DNA of 20,604 nucleotides from JABFRJ01 sp031409695 (GTDB lineage: Bacteria > Pseudomonadota > Alphaproteobacteria > Rhizobiales > Hyphomicrobiaceae): assembly GCA_031409695.1 (NCBI GenBank), contig JANNXS010000347.1, positions 1 to 20,604 of the forward strand, given 5' to 3'. How positions within the stretch are numbered: position 1 is the stretch's first letter; each line of letters starts with the position of its first letter. A program made the translations under genes and the position numbers. The notes beneath the pieces were generated by a model. The model saw only the letters and a list, made by a program, of their open reading frames with translations. It had not been told where the DNA came from and did not search any database. Of the stretch, positions 1 through 6,599 are shown in pieces.

Positions 1-89
1 AAAACCTGACGCGCACGCACATGGCGTTCGTCGTGCTCGCCATGATCCGTCTCATGCTACGGCGCATCATGCGGCTGGCCGAGGATTGA
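1..89 (+). pseudogene. C-terminal end of an IS5-type transposase (cut by window edge)
   Basis: The frame beginning at base 3 stays open from the window edge to the TGA at 87-89 and ends in a helix reading MAFVVLAMIRLMLRR followed by IMRLAED. That A-[AM]-IRLMLRR ending is typical of the last helix of IS5/IS427-group DDE transposases. Only 28 residues are visible, so I cannot tell whether the element outside the window is intact. About 30 bp beyond the stop, GCCGGACGGACTCTC (106-120) could be the right terminal inverted repeat, since ends beginning GAG followed by a GTCCGTCCGG-like core are the expected style, but the left end is not in the window to compare. Confidence 0.6.
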
Positions 90-303
90 TTTTCATGGCG
101 AAAATGCCGGACGGACTCTCAGCAACGGATACGAATTCTTCATTTGAATTATAGAACGCATCTCTCAGCGCTACTAAAGCGTGCAATTTGAGTGTGCCGA
201 CGTCCACCGTTTCAACCGGATAATTTTCACGGACCATCTTCGCCCCAATTCTTCCGCCGTGGGCAGAGGCTGCGTTTGCTGGCTTCGGCAAACAACTCTC
301 CAT
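67..303 (-). CDS. Small unknown protein, 3' end reading into IS sequence
   Basis: A 78-residue ORF starting at ATG 303. I do not recognise a family. The first 60 or so residues have ordinary protein-like composition, including the stretch KLHALVALRDAFYNSNEEF. The last 15-20 residues (SPSGIFAMKINPRPAA) lie over the putative IS terminal repeat and the antisense of the transposase tail, so the reading frame was probably cut by the insertion and now ends at a stop supplied by the element. No convincing ribosome binding site is seen upstream of 303. It could be a remnant of a longer gene or a chance ORF. Confidence 0.35.
   Translation of the reverse strand: MESCLPKPANAASAHGGRIGAKMVRENYPVETVDVGTLKLHALVALRDAFYNSNEEFVSVAESPSGIFAMKINPRPAA
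106..120. repeat. Candidate right inverted repeat of the IS
   Basis: GCCGGACGGACTCTC sits 17 bp after the transposase stop codon, where an IS5-family right end is expected, and its reverse complement starts GAGAGTCCGTCCGGC, in the style of known ends. There is no second copy in the window to pair it with. Confidence 0.3.
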
Positions 304-406
304 CCGATCAAACAGGCAACAAATGGGGATCGTTAGAATAACTACAAGTAGTATCCGGGTGCTTTAATCTTTCCAGAGCCCACACTCGGTCTCTTCGCGG
401 CCCTAC

Positions 407-688
407 TCACTCCGCCGCTTCCCGCACGCTCTCACTAAGCGCCGCCGCTACCTCAGCTGGGCGCAACGCTATCACGCGCAAATATGCCTCTGCGACCGCG
501 TCCGGCGAGGCAGTGCCAGCTTCCCATGCGCGCACGGTCTCGGCCGGGATGCGATAGCGCTCTGCAAACTGCTCGACGGTCAGCTTCAATCGACGGCGAA
601 TGCCCCAAGTGCGCGGCAGTTCACGCCAGACGGCGCCCTCTTCCGGGTCATCCAGGTCCTCGACGGAGACGGTAGCGTTCTTGCTCAT
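407..688 (-). CDS. XRE-type helix-turn-helix antitoxin of a BrnT module
   Basis: A 93-residue protein with an XRE-like helix-turn-helix at about residues 31-60 (RRRLKLTVEQFAERYRIP, then AETVRAWEAGTASPDA), followed by a helix AEAYLRVIALRPAEVAAAL common to HTH antitoxins. It should neutralise the toxin encoded just upstream and repress their shared promoter. Its ATG (688) lies inside the toxin gene, a 41-bp overlap, and a GAGAGG about 9 nt upstream can act as its ribosome binding site, so the two are co-translated. BrnT is classically paired with BrnA, which carries a ribbon-helix-helix domain; here that place is taken by an XRE fold, a pairing also known from genome surveys. The acidic N-terminus (EDLDDPEEG) may be the toxin-contacting or disordered part. 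The antitoxin call rests on both the HTH and the neighbour. Confidence 0.75.
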   Translation of the reverse strand: MSKNATVSVEDLDDPEEGAVWRELPRTWGIRRRLKLTVEQFAERYRIPAETVRAWEAGTASPDAVAEAYLRVIALRPAEVAAALSESVREAAE

Positions 689-938
689 GTGCGTCGGCCT
701 CTCGTGCCGATATGATCCTGATGCGATCGTTCCTCTCGGTATGTATCACGGCCACGAGTATTTGTCCGAGCCGCGCAATCAGCTTGAAGCGTACTTCCCG
801 GTAGTTGGTAGAGTCATCCATGATATCGAGACCGTGCGGATCGTCGAAAGCGAACGAGGCGTCAGCGAACGAGATTCGATGCTTGCCCACGTTGCTCGCA
901 GATTTGTCATCGTCCCACTCGAAATCATCCGTCTGCAT
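648..938 (-). CDS. brnT: BrnT-family (DUF497) ribonuclease toxin
   Basis: A 96-residue protein carrying the BrnT pattern almost throughout: N-terminal FEWDDDKSASNVGKHRISFADA (in two blocks), a central FDDP, then VAVIHTERNDRIRIISAREA and a final E-x-E-R-Y. BrnT toxins are RelE/ParE-fold endoribonucleases that block translation. The basic, catalytic-type residues of the HTER and RIISAR blocks are present, so nothing suggests it is inactive. It is first in the operon with the HTH antitoxin following and overlapping, the usual toxin-first order of this family. Its start codon abuts the hppA fragment on the opposite strand, so the promoter must lie within the remains of that gene. Confidence 0.85.
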   Translation of the reverse strand: MQTDDFEWDDDKSASNVGKHRISFADASFAFDDPHGLDIMDDSTNYREVRFKLIARLGQILVAVIHTERNDRIRIISAREADAHEQERYRLRRGPG

Positions 939-988
939 TGCCGACCCCGCGTGTCAATGCGGAGGCTGTCACAACCTTAAGGGTGCTT

Positions 989-1186
989 CAAGCCAACTTC
1001 GGTCTCGACAATCCATACGTGGTCGTTGGCCTGCTCATCAGCGGCCTGATCCCGTACCTGTTTGGCGGCATCGCGATGACCGCGGTCGGCCGGGCTGCCG
1101 GTGCCATCATCGAAGAGGTGCGCCGTCAGTGCAAAGCTAACCCAGACATCGTGGCGTTGCTGCTGCTGGCTGTACTGGCGCATTGA
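989..1186 (+). pseudogene. hppA: hppA remnant with internal in-frame deletion (H+-pyrophosphatase)
   Basis: The frame encodes FGLDNPYVVVGLLISG then LIPYLFGGIAMTAVGRAAGA then IIEEVRRQCKANPDI, which matches the C-terminal third of membrane-bound proton-pumping pyrophosphatases (the family block GLLPYLFG-MTAVGRAAG-VVEEVRRQF). In the family this is followed by roughly 130 residues (PDY, two or three membrane helices, the GGAWDNAKK-DTVGDP-KDTAGPA-NP block). Here the frame passes directly into VALLLLAVLAH and a stop, which is the authentic C-terminus of the alphaproteobacterial enzyme (NIVALLLLAVLAH). The first 550 or so residues are also missing; the frame before about 989 does not match. Without the pyrophosphate-binding residues the product cannot pump. 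The TTG at 938 is the only upstream start in frame and has no obvious ribosome site. Confidence 0.8.
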
Positions 1187-1249
1187 GAGTGTCTTGCGCG
1201 TTCGGTGTCTGAATTCGGCCAGATACCGCTTGCTCCGACGAAATTGCGA

Positions 1250-1278
1250 AACCCCGGGTGATGAGCCCGGGGTTTTTT
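1250..1278 (+). terminator. Rho-independent terminator behind the hppA remnant
   Basis: AACCCCGGG (1250-1258), a 7-nt loop TGATGAG, and CCCGGGGTT (1266-1274) form a perfect 9-bp stem, with six T in a row at 1273-1278. The T-run is on the plus strand, so it serves plus-strand transcription, presumably the original hppA terminator left in place by the deletion. The minus strand shows no matching T-run, so it is not clearly bidirectional for the methyltransferase gene that converges on it. Confidence 0.85.
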
Positions 1279-1356
1279 ATGTGCCCGGTGGTCGAGGGGG
1301 CTTCGGCCTCGCGGCCGCCCACGCGACTCCGCAAACCAACCCGCGCGGACAAATCC

Positions 1357-2502
1357 TCAAACTTTTTCGCGCACCATCATCTTGGACATGAACGGTGTTG
1401 CTGTCTCGCGCAGAACAAGGCCTGCATCGGTGAACAACGTGTCCAGATCGTCGATCGCGTAGTGGCGGTAATAGGGCTCATGAAAGCGCACGGGGAACGC
1501 TTCCAACATGCCATCCCATCCGGGTTTGTCACCCATTTGCAGGCTGTCCATGAAGATCAGCCGCCCGCCGGGTTTCAGAACCCGCGCAAATTCCTTGGTC
1601 ACGGTTCGGCGGACGTCAGGCGGCAACTCATGGAACAGATAGATGCAGGTGACGATATCGCAGCTGGCATCTGGCAGAGGTATCGTCTCGGCATTGGCTG
1701 CAAGCCAATCGGCGGCCCGCAGTCCCTCAAATTGGCGCGCACCTTCGCTCAGGTAGGCCTTGGACAAATCCAGGCCTGTCAGCTGCAGCGCCGGCCAGGC
1801 CAACCGCACCTGGCGCAAAAAGCGCCCCGTGCCGCAGGCAACATCCAACAACGTGCATTGCCGTTGATCACGGCCAGCCAGTGCTTCAGCAATTGGCCGC
1901 AATAATGCGCGGCGCATGGGGCCAGCGGTGCCCATGAACAGGGTCTCAACTTGAATATCGTACAGCCGCGCGCTGTCCTCCGTCAGATAACCACCGGTCT
2001 GGAAATGGAAGTCCTGTGTGAAGTAGTCGGGTAGGCCGTCGGCGTTTGGGGCGGCTTTGGCGCTTCCGGCATCTTCGGCGCCACGACGCGCGAGTGCTTC
2101 CGGCAGGTCGGCGAACATGGCGCGAATGCGCTGCGCGTGCGTGAGCGGGCTGTCGGCTGCATCTGTCATCGGTGGATAAAGACCGGATTGCACTGCCATG
2201 GCGTCGGCCATCAGCAGTTGCCCCAACTCCGTGAACAACTCGCGCTGATCAGGCACCGGACGCTTTGGCTTGTAGGTTGTCGGCTGCGCGCCCAACTGAG
2301 CCGCGCGCCGATCAACCAGCCGGTTCAAGGCATAGTACCAGGCAACGCGCATCCCGTTACCGGCCAATTGCCGTGACATGTCGAGGGTCTGGCCGAAAGA
2401 AGGCGCAGATAGACTGGAATTGGGCAGGGTCGATTTTGCCCGGTTTGATTGAAATGGGCCTGATTGAAATTCGGTCGTATCAGACAGGCTGGAACTCGGC
2501 AT
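1357..2502 (-). CDS. Class I SAM-dependent methyltransferase
   Basis: A 381-residue cytosolic protein. Residues 215-345 form a Rossmann methyltransferase domain: motif I LLDVACGTGRFL (218-229), the acidic end of strand 2 in TGLDLSKAYL (D245), motif II-like AETIPLPDASCDIVTC (271-286), and LKPGGRLIFMDS (309-320). The sequence resembles the UbiE/Methyltransf_11 group. The first 200 residues are family-specific and alpha-helical, so the substrate cannot be named. ATG 2502 is supported by GGAGG five bases upstream. Residues 11-20 contain a pentapeptide duplication (EFQSG PFQSN) caused by a 15-bp repeat in the DNA. It stands alone: 180 bp separate it from the gene behind it, and its 3' end faces the hppA terminator. 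Confidence 0.85.
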   Translation of the reverse strand: MPSSSLSDTTEFQSGPFQSNRAKSTLPNSSLSAPSFGQTLDMSRQLAGNGMRVAWYYALNRLVDRRAAQLGAQPTTYKPKRPVPDQRELFTELGQLLMADAMAVQSGLYPPMTDAADSPLTHAQRIRAMFADLPEALARRGAEDAGSAKAAPNADGLPDYFTQDFHFQTGGYLTEDSARLYDIQVETLFMGTAGPMRRALLRPIAEALAGRDQRQCTLLDVACGTGRFLRQVRLAWPALQLTGLDLSKAYLSEGARQFEGLRAADWLAANAETIPLPDASCDIVTCIYLFHELPPDVRRTVTKEFARVLKPGGRLIFMDSLQMGDKPGWDGMLEAFPVRFHEPYYRHYAIDDLDTLFTDAGLVLRETATPFMSKMMVREKV

Positions 2503-2682
2503 TGAGGCCTCCGGCTATGACCACCTGAACAGCGATTGGTCGTAGCCAAGAAACGGGGCTCATGACCAGCCTGGATCATGCAACAGGTATGAGACACATT
2601 GGTCCGACTGTTGAGTACAGTGCTGAAAACGCCCGTTTAATTCATGTTGCAGCAGCTTTCATGCGCTCACGTGGCGCGGCGC

Positions 2683-3471
2683 CTACGGCGTGACCTTGGC
2701 CGAGCGGGCGCCCATGGCACGCGCGAGAAGGCTGAACAGTTCTGCGGAGACACGGCCGGAGGACTGCATGCCTTGCGACGTTTCGAAAGCGCGAATGGCG
2801 CGCTCCGTCTCGTCGCCAATGCGGCCATTGATGCGGCCTGGCTCATAGCCGAGCGTGGTGAGCGAGTGCTGGATTGTGCGCACGACCTGCTCAGCATCAG
2901 GCGAGCGGATCTTGCGCGCGTCCGGGACAGGCGGCCGATTGACGTTTGGGCCTTCGCGCATGCGCTTGAGCAAAACGCCCGTTGCCTCGCCCGTAATCGG
3001 CAGAGCGCTGTCATGTTCGTAAGCCATGATCGCCGCGCGTGAGAGCGGGCCGACAATGCCGTTGGCCACAACAGGACCATAGCCGCGGCTGAGCAGTTCC
3101 TTTTGCACGCGCAGAATGACATCGGGATCACCCTCAGCCTCGGGCAGGCGCGGCATGCGGGGAGGCTGAGCCGCATCGGTCGTCAGGTGGGCAATACGCA
3201 CCGGGTCGAACTTGGCTGCCGGCTGAGGCTCAGGCGGCGTTGCGCGGTTGGCGACCTCAGTCGTTGGCTGCTGAGCCGGCTGGACCATTTTGTCAGCGGT
3301 TTTTGGATTTGCTGGCTGAACGGCTGCTGACCGCGTTGGTGCGGTTGCTGCTGGCCAAGCCTTGGCCAAAGCTGGCGTGACCTCGGGCTGCAAAAGAAGC
3401 GTGTTAACGGCGACGGCCACCATGAGCACTGCAAACCCACCGAAGATCAAACGCATCACGCCGGGGGACAT
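2683..3471 (-). CDS. Membrane-anchored protein with two peptidoglycan-binding domains
   Basis: With ATG 3471 the protein has 262 residues. I chose this start because AGAGGTG lies at the right distance upstream and the membrane anchor follows at once; an in-frame ATG at 3540 would add 23 residues and has no ribosome site. One membrane helix (about 5-28, MRLIFGGFAVLMVAVAVNTL), a Pro/Ala/Gln-rich linker (30-115), then two PG_binding_1 repeats: 118-170 (LRVQKELLSRGYGP, with GIVGPLSRAAIMAYEHD) and 193-253 (VRTIQHSLTTLGYEPG, with GRIGDETERAIRAFE). It should sit in the inner membrane with both domains in the periplasm holding the cell wall. No catalytic domain is present, so it is a binder or scaffold rather than a hydrolase. 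Similar proteins are common in Hyphomicrobiales with no assigned function. Confidence 0.8.
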   Translation of the reverse strand: MSPGVMRLIFGGFAVLMVAVAVNTLLLQPEVTPALAKAWPAATAPTRSAAVQPANPKTADKMVQPAQQPTTEVANRATPPEPQPAAKFDPVRIAHLTTDAAQPPRMPRLPEAEGDPDVILRVQKELLSRGYGPVVANGIVGPLSRAAIMAYEHDSALPITGEATGVLLKRMREGPNVNRPPVPDARKIRSPDAEQVVRTIQHSLTTLGYEPGRINGRIGDETERAIRAFETSQGMQSSGRVSAELFSLLARAMGARSAKVTP

Positions 3472-3613
3472 GTCGGCACCTCTTAAACGCGCAACACCGC
3501 AGAATTTGTTGAAGATGAAGCACCACCAACCGAGCCCCATAGTCGCGACAAGCGGTTAAGGTTTGGTAAAGGTTACGCAGGCGTTAGCGGGCGCGTCTTG
3601 GCCATACTGTGGC

Positions 3614-4609
3614 TCAGTCCTCTTGTTTGAACGGGCGGGCGAGCAGGGCGTTGATGGCCGCATCGACGGGCACGCGACCGGTGACGATCGCCGCGACGGC
3701 CTCGGAAACGGGCATTGAAATGCCGAGTTTGCCGGCCAGCGCCACGACGGCTGTGGCGGTGAAAACGCCCTCGGAGACGGATTTCCGGGTGTCGAGAATT
3801 TCAGCCAGTGGCCTGCCTTGGCCGAGCGCGCGGCCAAGGCTCATGTTGCGCGATACGGGACTGCCACAGGTGAGCAGGACGTCGCCAAGCCCGGACAAAC
3901 CCATCAGCGTATCTGCTCGCGCGCCTTGGGCCTCGGCAAAGCGCCTGAGTTCAGCGAAACCACGCGTGACCAATGCTGCGTGCGCGCTAGAGCCAAGGTT
4001 TTTGCCGTCGAGGATGCCGGCTGCGATGGCGAGCACGTTCTTAACCGCGCCGCCAATCTGCACACCTATGAGGTCATCGCTCCAATACAGCCGGAAATAG
4101 CGATAGCCAATCGCGGCCGAGAGCTTCTCGCCAAGTGCAGCTTCGGCCGTGGCGATCGTCAGTGCGACGGGCAAACCTCGGACGACTTCATGGGCAAAAC
4201 TCGGCCCGGACAGGACGGCCGGAACCGCATGGGGTAATGTGTCAGCAAGGACCGAAGTCAGCATTCGGCCGGTCGACTGCTCGATGCCTTTTGAGCATAG
4301 AACCACCGGCGTTCCGGCCATCAGATGCGGTCGCATCGCAACCATGACTGTGCGACTCTGCTGCACTGGGGTCACCAACAACACAACCCGCCTGGATGCA
4401 GCGATGGCAATATCGGTAGTCGCGCACAGTTTGTCTGAGAGCACGACGCCCGGGAGATAAGTACTGTTGGTGTGCCGTGTCGCAATCTCATCGACCACGG
4501 CTGCATTACGCGCCCAAAGTACAACGTCGCGTCCGGCCCGACACAGCGTTTCAGCCAGTGCCGTCCCGAATGCGCCACCGCCGACGATGCCGATCGTGTC
4601 GAAACTCAT
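3614..4609 (-). CDS. gpsA: Glycerol-3-phosphate dehydrogenase [NAD(P)+]
   Basis: A 331-residue cytosolic enzyme that reduces dihydroxyacetone phosphate to sn-glycerol 3-phosphate, the backbone precursor of phospholipids. The dinucleotide-binding loop GIVGGGAFGTALAETL is at 7-22, followed by DVVLWARN (29-36). LCSKGIEQ, VLSGPSFAHEV and VQIGGAVKNVLAIAAGI (containing the catalytic lysine) are all in place, and the C-terminal half has the family block GLSGLGDVLLTC and SRNMSLGRALGQG. Length is normal. An AGAGG sits only one base before ATG 4609, unusually close, so initiation may be weak or use another upstream element. In many relatives gpsA follows tsaD; here it does not, the 218 bp upstream being non-coding and shared with a divergent gene. 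Confidence 0.95.
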   Translation of the reverse strand: MSFDTIGIVGGGAFGTALAETLCRAGRDVVLWARNAAVVDEIATRHTNSTYLPGVVLSDKLCATTDIAIAASRRVVLLVTPVQQSRTVMVAMRPHLMAGTPVVLCSKGIEQSTGRMLTSVLADTLPHAVPAVLSGPSFAHEVVRGLPVALTIATAEAALGEKLSAAIGYRYFRLYWSDDLIGVQIGGAVKNVLAIAAGILDGKNLGSSAHAALVTRGFAELRRFAEAQGARADTLMGLSGLGDVLLTCGSPVSRNMSLGRALGQGRPLAEILDTRKSVSEGVFTATAVVALAGKLGISMPVSEAVAAIVTGRVPVDAAINALLARPFKQED

Positions 4610-4739
4610 GGCCTCTCATGACGCGGCCCCAAAAGCATGGCAAGCACATCGCGCACGGGCCAACAAGCAGGGGCCAACGATTACCGCGTCTGCGCAGCTG
4701 GGCACTGTTGCTTGTAGATAAACACGAAAGTCCGATCAG

Positions 4740-4766
4740 CGTCACCGTGATGTCCTAGCGGTGACG
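4740..4766. promoter_or_regulatory. Inverted repeat in the divergent gpsA promoter region
   Basis: CGTCACCG (4740-4747) and CGGTGACG (4759-4766) are exact 8-bp inverted repeats separated by 11 bp. They lie between the divergent gpsA and the small membrane protein at 4828. It could be an operator dyad for either gene, or a hairpin in the 5' untranslated leader of the plus-strand gene. No T-run follows, so it is not a terminator. Confidence 0.35.
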
Positions 4767-4827
4767 GTGCGAATCTCAGCTCTATTCGAGGAACAGTTGT
4801 TCACCAGAATGGCCCAGCAAGATCGCC

Positions 4828-5328
4828 ATGTCAGATCCGAAAGTTCGCCAGCGCTACAAGCTTGCCGTCCCGCCAGGAGTGGGTTCGTTGACAGCGACGC
4901 CCAAGCTACGGCGCGCCTCGAGGTTTTGGGTCGGTCCTGTGTGGGGGCTCGCGGGTTTCGTGTTGGGTATCGCCGTTTGGCATTCGCTCGGGTTTTGGGA
5001 CTTTGTCGGAAAGACCGTTTTGAAAGGTGACGAAGACGAGCGCCGACTGTCGCGCGCCGACGTGCCGCCGGGACCACTGGCGTTGCGGACCACCGGCACT
5101 GTTCATGGTCCGAGGCAGATTGTTGCCGGCTACAGTCCGGCGGCCGCAAAAGCACTGCGTGCCTGTTCACTTGCCATGCCATCCGGCAATAGTGACGACA
5201 CCGTTGTGACGCCGTGTCCCATTTCAACGCCCATCGCGCCGTCTGGTCGGGTCGCACGTAAAGTTGACTTTGGCGCCGTCGCAGCCCCAGAGCCGAAGGG
5301 CTGGAGCTTCACGGTTCGCCTGCCCTAA
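4828..5328 (+). CDS. Unknown single-helix membrane protein
   Basis: A 166-residue protein that I do not recognise. A short basic N-terminus (RRASRF at about 28-33) is followed by one membrane helix at about 34-56 (VGPVWGLAGFVLGIAVWHSLGF), so residues 57-166 are probably periplasmic by the positive-inside rule. That part starts with a charged patch (KGDEDERRLSRAD) and has two cysteines (in RACS and TPCP) that could pair. Aromatic tryptophans flank the helix. ATG 4828 is chosen because the frame begins there and the helix follows sensibly. The stop codon overlaps that of the histidine kinase on the other strand (sequence CTAA, 5325-5328), a tail-to-tail overlap that may cause mutual interference of transcription ends. 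Confidence 0.65.
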   Translation: MSDPKVRQRYKLAVPPGVGSLTATPKLRRASRFWVGPVWGLAGFVLGIAVWHSLGFWDFVGKTVLKGDEDERRLSRADVPPGPLALRTTGTVHGPRQIVAGYSPAAAKALRACSLAMPSGNSDDTVVTPCPISTPIAPSGRVARKVDFGAVAAPEPKGWSFTVRLP

Positions 5329-6593
5329 GGCTGTTGCGGGTCAATTGGGGAGGTTCCAAGAGGCCGGGTTCCAAGAGGCCAGAGAACGCGGAATGTGGTG
5401 CCACGCTCTGTGTCTGGGTCCGATTGGACGTCGATGCGACCGCCGGCCAATTCAACGGTACGCTTTACCAATGCCAAGCCGATGCCGCTGCTCTCGGGTG
5501 ACCTGGTGTCATCGATGCGGCGGAACGGTTCAAAGATCGCCTCGTGCCAAATCTTCGGGATGCCGACGCCGTCATCGACGACGTCGAGCACAAGGTTTGC
5601 CCCGGATACCTCTGCGCGGACCATGACTTCGCCTTCGCCGATATCGTGATGCTTGACGGCGTTGTCGATCAGATTGCGTACAGTCAAATCGAAGGGGGCA
5701 ACGGCTGAACGGATTGTCGGCCAAACCCCGCGGCGAACGATGCGTAGTCGATCTGGTCGGCCGATGCTTGCGATGATATCGTCAACTAGGGCCGCGGTTT
5801 CCACGTCCTCAACGGCGTTGCCCTGACGGCCAAGCCGCGCGTACTCCAGCAAGCCCGTCAGCATGTTCCCCATGCGGCGCGTTGCGACTTGTATACTTTC
5901 AGCCGATTTGTGGATCGCGGCGAGGTCTGGGGGCTGGTTGTCGAGTGCCTCTTGCACGTCCTCGCAGTAGTAGCGCAGCGCACGCAGGGGCGCCTTTAAG
6001 TCATGGGAGATGACATAGGCAAAATCCTCAAGCTGCTGATTGACCCGTGCCAATTCGGCGTCCGCAATGCGCCGCTTGCGGATTTCGTCCTCGACGGCAT
6101 GGTCGGCCAGATCCTGCGAGAACACGCGTCCAAGGAGAACCTGATAGCCGACCAACTCCGGCCGCCAGAACACCGTAATGTTCATGCGCACATGGGACGT
6201 TGCTGGTCGCCCCGCGGTGTTCGGGCCCGACGCTTCCTCTGCCGGCAAACTTGCGCCAGGCATAATGGCGACGTTAGGGATGGTCAGCGGGGCCGGGTGC
6301 GCCAACGCTTTCAAGGCTTGAATACTGTCTTCTTGTCCAATCAGCGCCAGCAAGCTTTCAGACACAGGTTCGCCAACACGTACAAAGGCCGCGATGTCGC
6401 CGTAGACGCGGCGAACGATCAGATCCAAGTCGAGCCATAGCAGCCCGAACACGCCGCGGTTGCCCATGAAACTGGCCGCCTCTAGCAACGCTGCATCGCC
6501 ATCAAAGGCCGCCGCGTTGCCACTGTTGCGATCGCGACTGGAGACCGTAGTCAGCGTTGCCATGGGCCCCGTTGCCATGGGGTGCGTTGTCAT
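5325..6593 (-). CDS. Soluble sensor histidine kinase
   Basis: A 422-residue kinase with no membrane segment. Residues about 35-160 look like a PAS-type sensor fold (VFGLLWLDLDLIVRRVYGDI, and the second half RMNITVFWRPELVGYQVLLG), then a helix linker, the dimerisation/phosphoacceptor box FAYVISHDLKAPLRAL with H197, N-box LIDNAVKH (N311), G1 DDGVGIP (340-346), F-box FEPFRRI (354-360) and G2 SSGIGLAL (368-375). All catalytic parts are present. No receiver domain and no response regulator gene is nearby, so the partner is unknown. Its ATG overlaps the stop of the GTPase gene by 4 nt, the strongest hint to its job: output of the GTPase/OmpA module. Three in-frame ATGs in tandem 15-bp units mark the start; the last two could also be used. 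Confidence 0.9.
   Translation of the reverse strand: MTTHPMATGPMATLTTVSSRDRNSGNAAAFDGDAALLEAASFMGNRGVFGLLWLDLDLIVRRVYGDIAAFVRVGEPVSESLLALIGQEDSIQALKALAHPAPLTIPNVAIMPGASLPAEEASGPNTAGRPATSHVRMNITVFWRPELVGYQVLLGRVFSQDLADHAVEDEIRKRRIADAELARVNQQLEDFAYVISHDLKAPLRALRYYCEDVQEALDNQPPDLAAIHKSAESIQVATRRMGNMLTGLLEYARLGRQGNAVEDVETAALVDDIIASIGRPDRLRIVRRGVWPTIRSAVAPFDLTVRNLIDNAVKHHDIGEGEVMVRAEVSGANLVLDVVDDGVGIPKIWHEAIFEPFRRIDDTRSPESSGIGLALVKRTVELAGGRIDVQSDPDTERGTTFRVLWPLGTRPLGTSPIDPQQP
5349..5378. repeat. 15-bp direct repeat at the 3' end of the kinase gene
   Basis: GGTTCCAAGAGGCC occurs twice with a period of 15 bp, encoding the duplicated pentapeptide in LGTRPLGTSP near the kinase C-terminus, beyond the ATPase domain. 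It has the same period as the repeats at the other end of this gene, and is probably replication slippage in a tolerant tail. Confidence 0.8.
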
Positions 6594-6599
6594 AGGTCG
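6555..6599. repeat. Three tandem 15-bp units spanning the kinase start codon
   Basis: CGTTGCCATGGGCCC (6555-6569), CGTTGCCATGGGGTG (6570-6584) and CGTTGTCATAGGTCG (6585-6599) follow one another without a gap. Read on the minus strand each unit carries an ATG in the kinase frame, giving the N-terminus MTTHP MATGP MATLT. The first of these ATGs (6593) is also part of the overlap with the GTPase stop. Confidence 0.85.

Noticed and set aside
1258..1905. A 215-codon plus-strand open frame
   Set aside because: Antisense shadow of the methyltransferase gene, and its start lies within the terminator hairpin.
2667..3176. Long alternative minus-strand frame inside the peptidoglycan-binding protein gene
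   Set aside because: Arg/Ser/Cys-rich frame-shifted shadow; the PG-binding frame has clear domains and a ribosome site.
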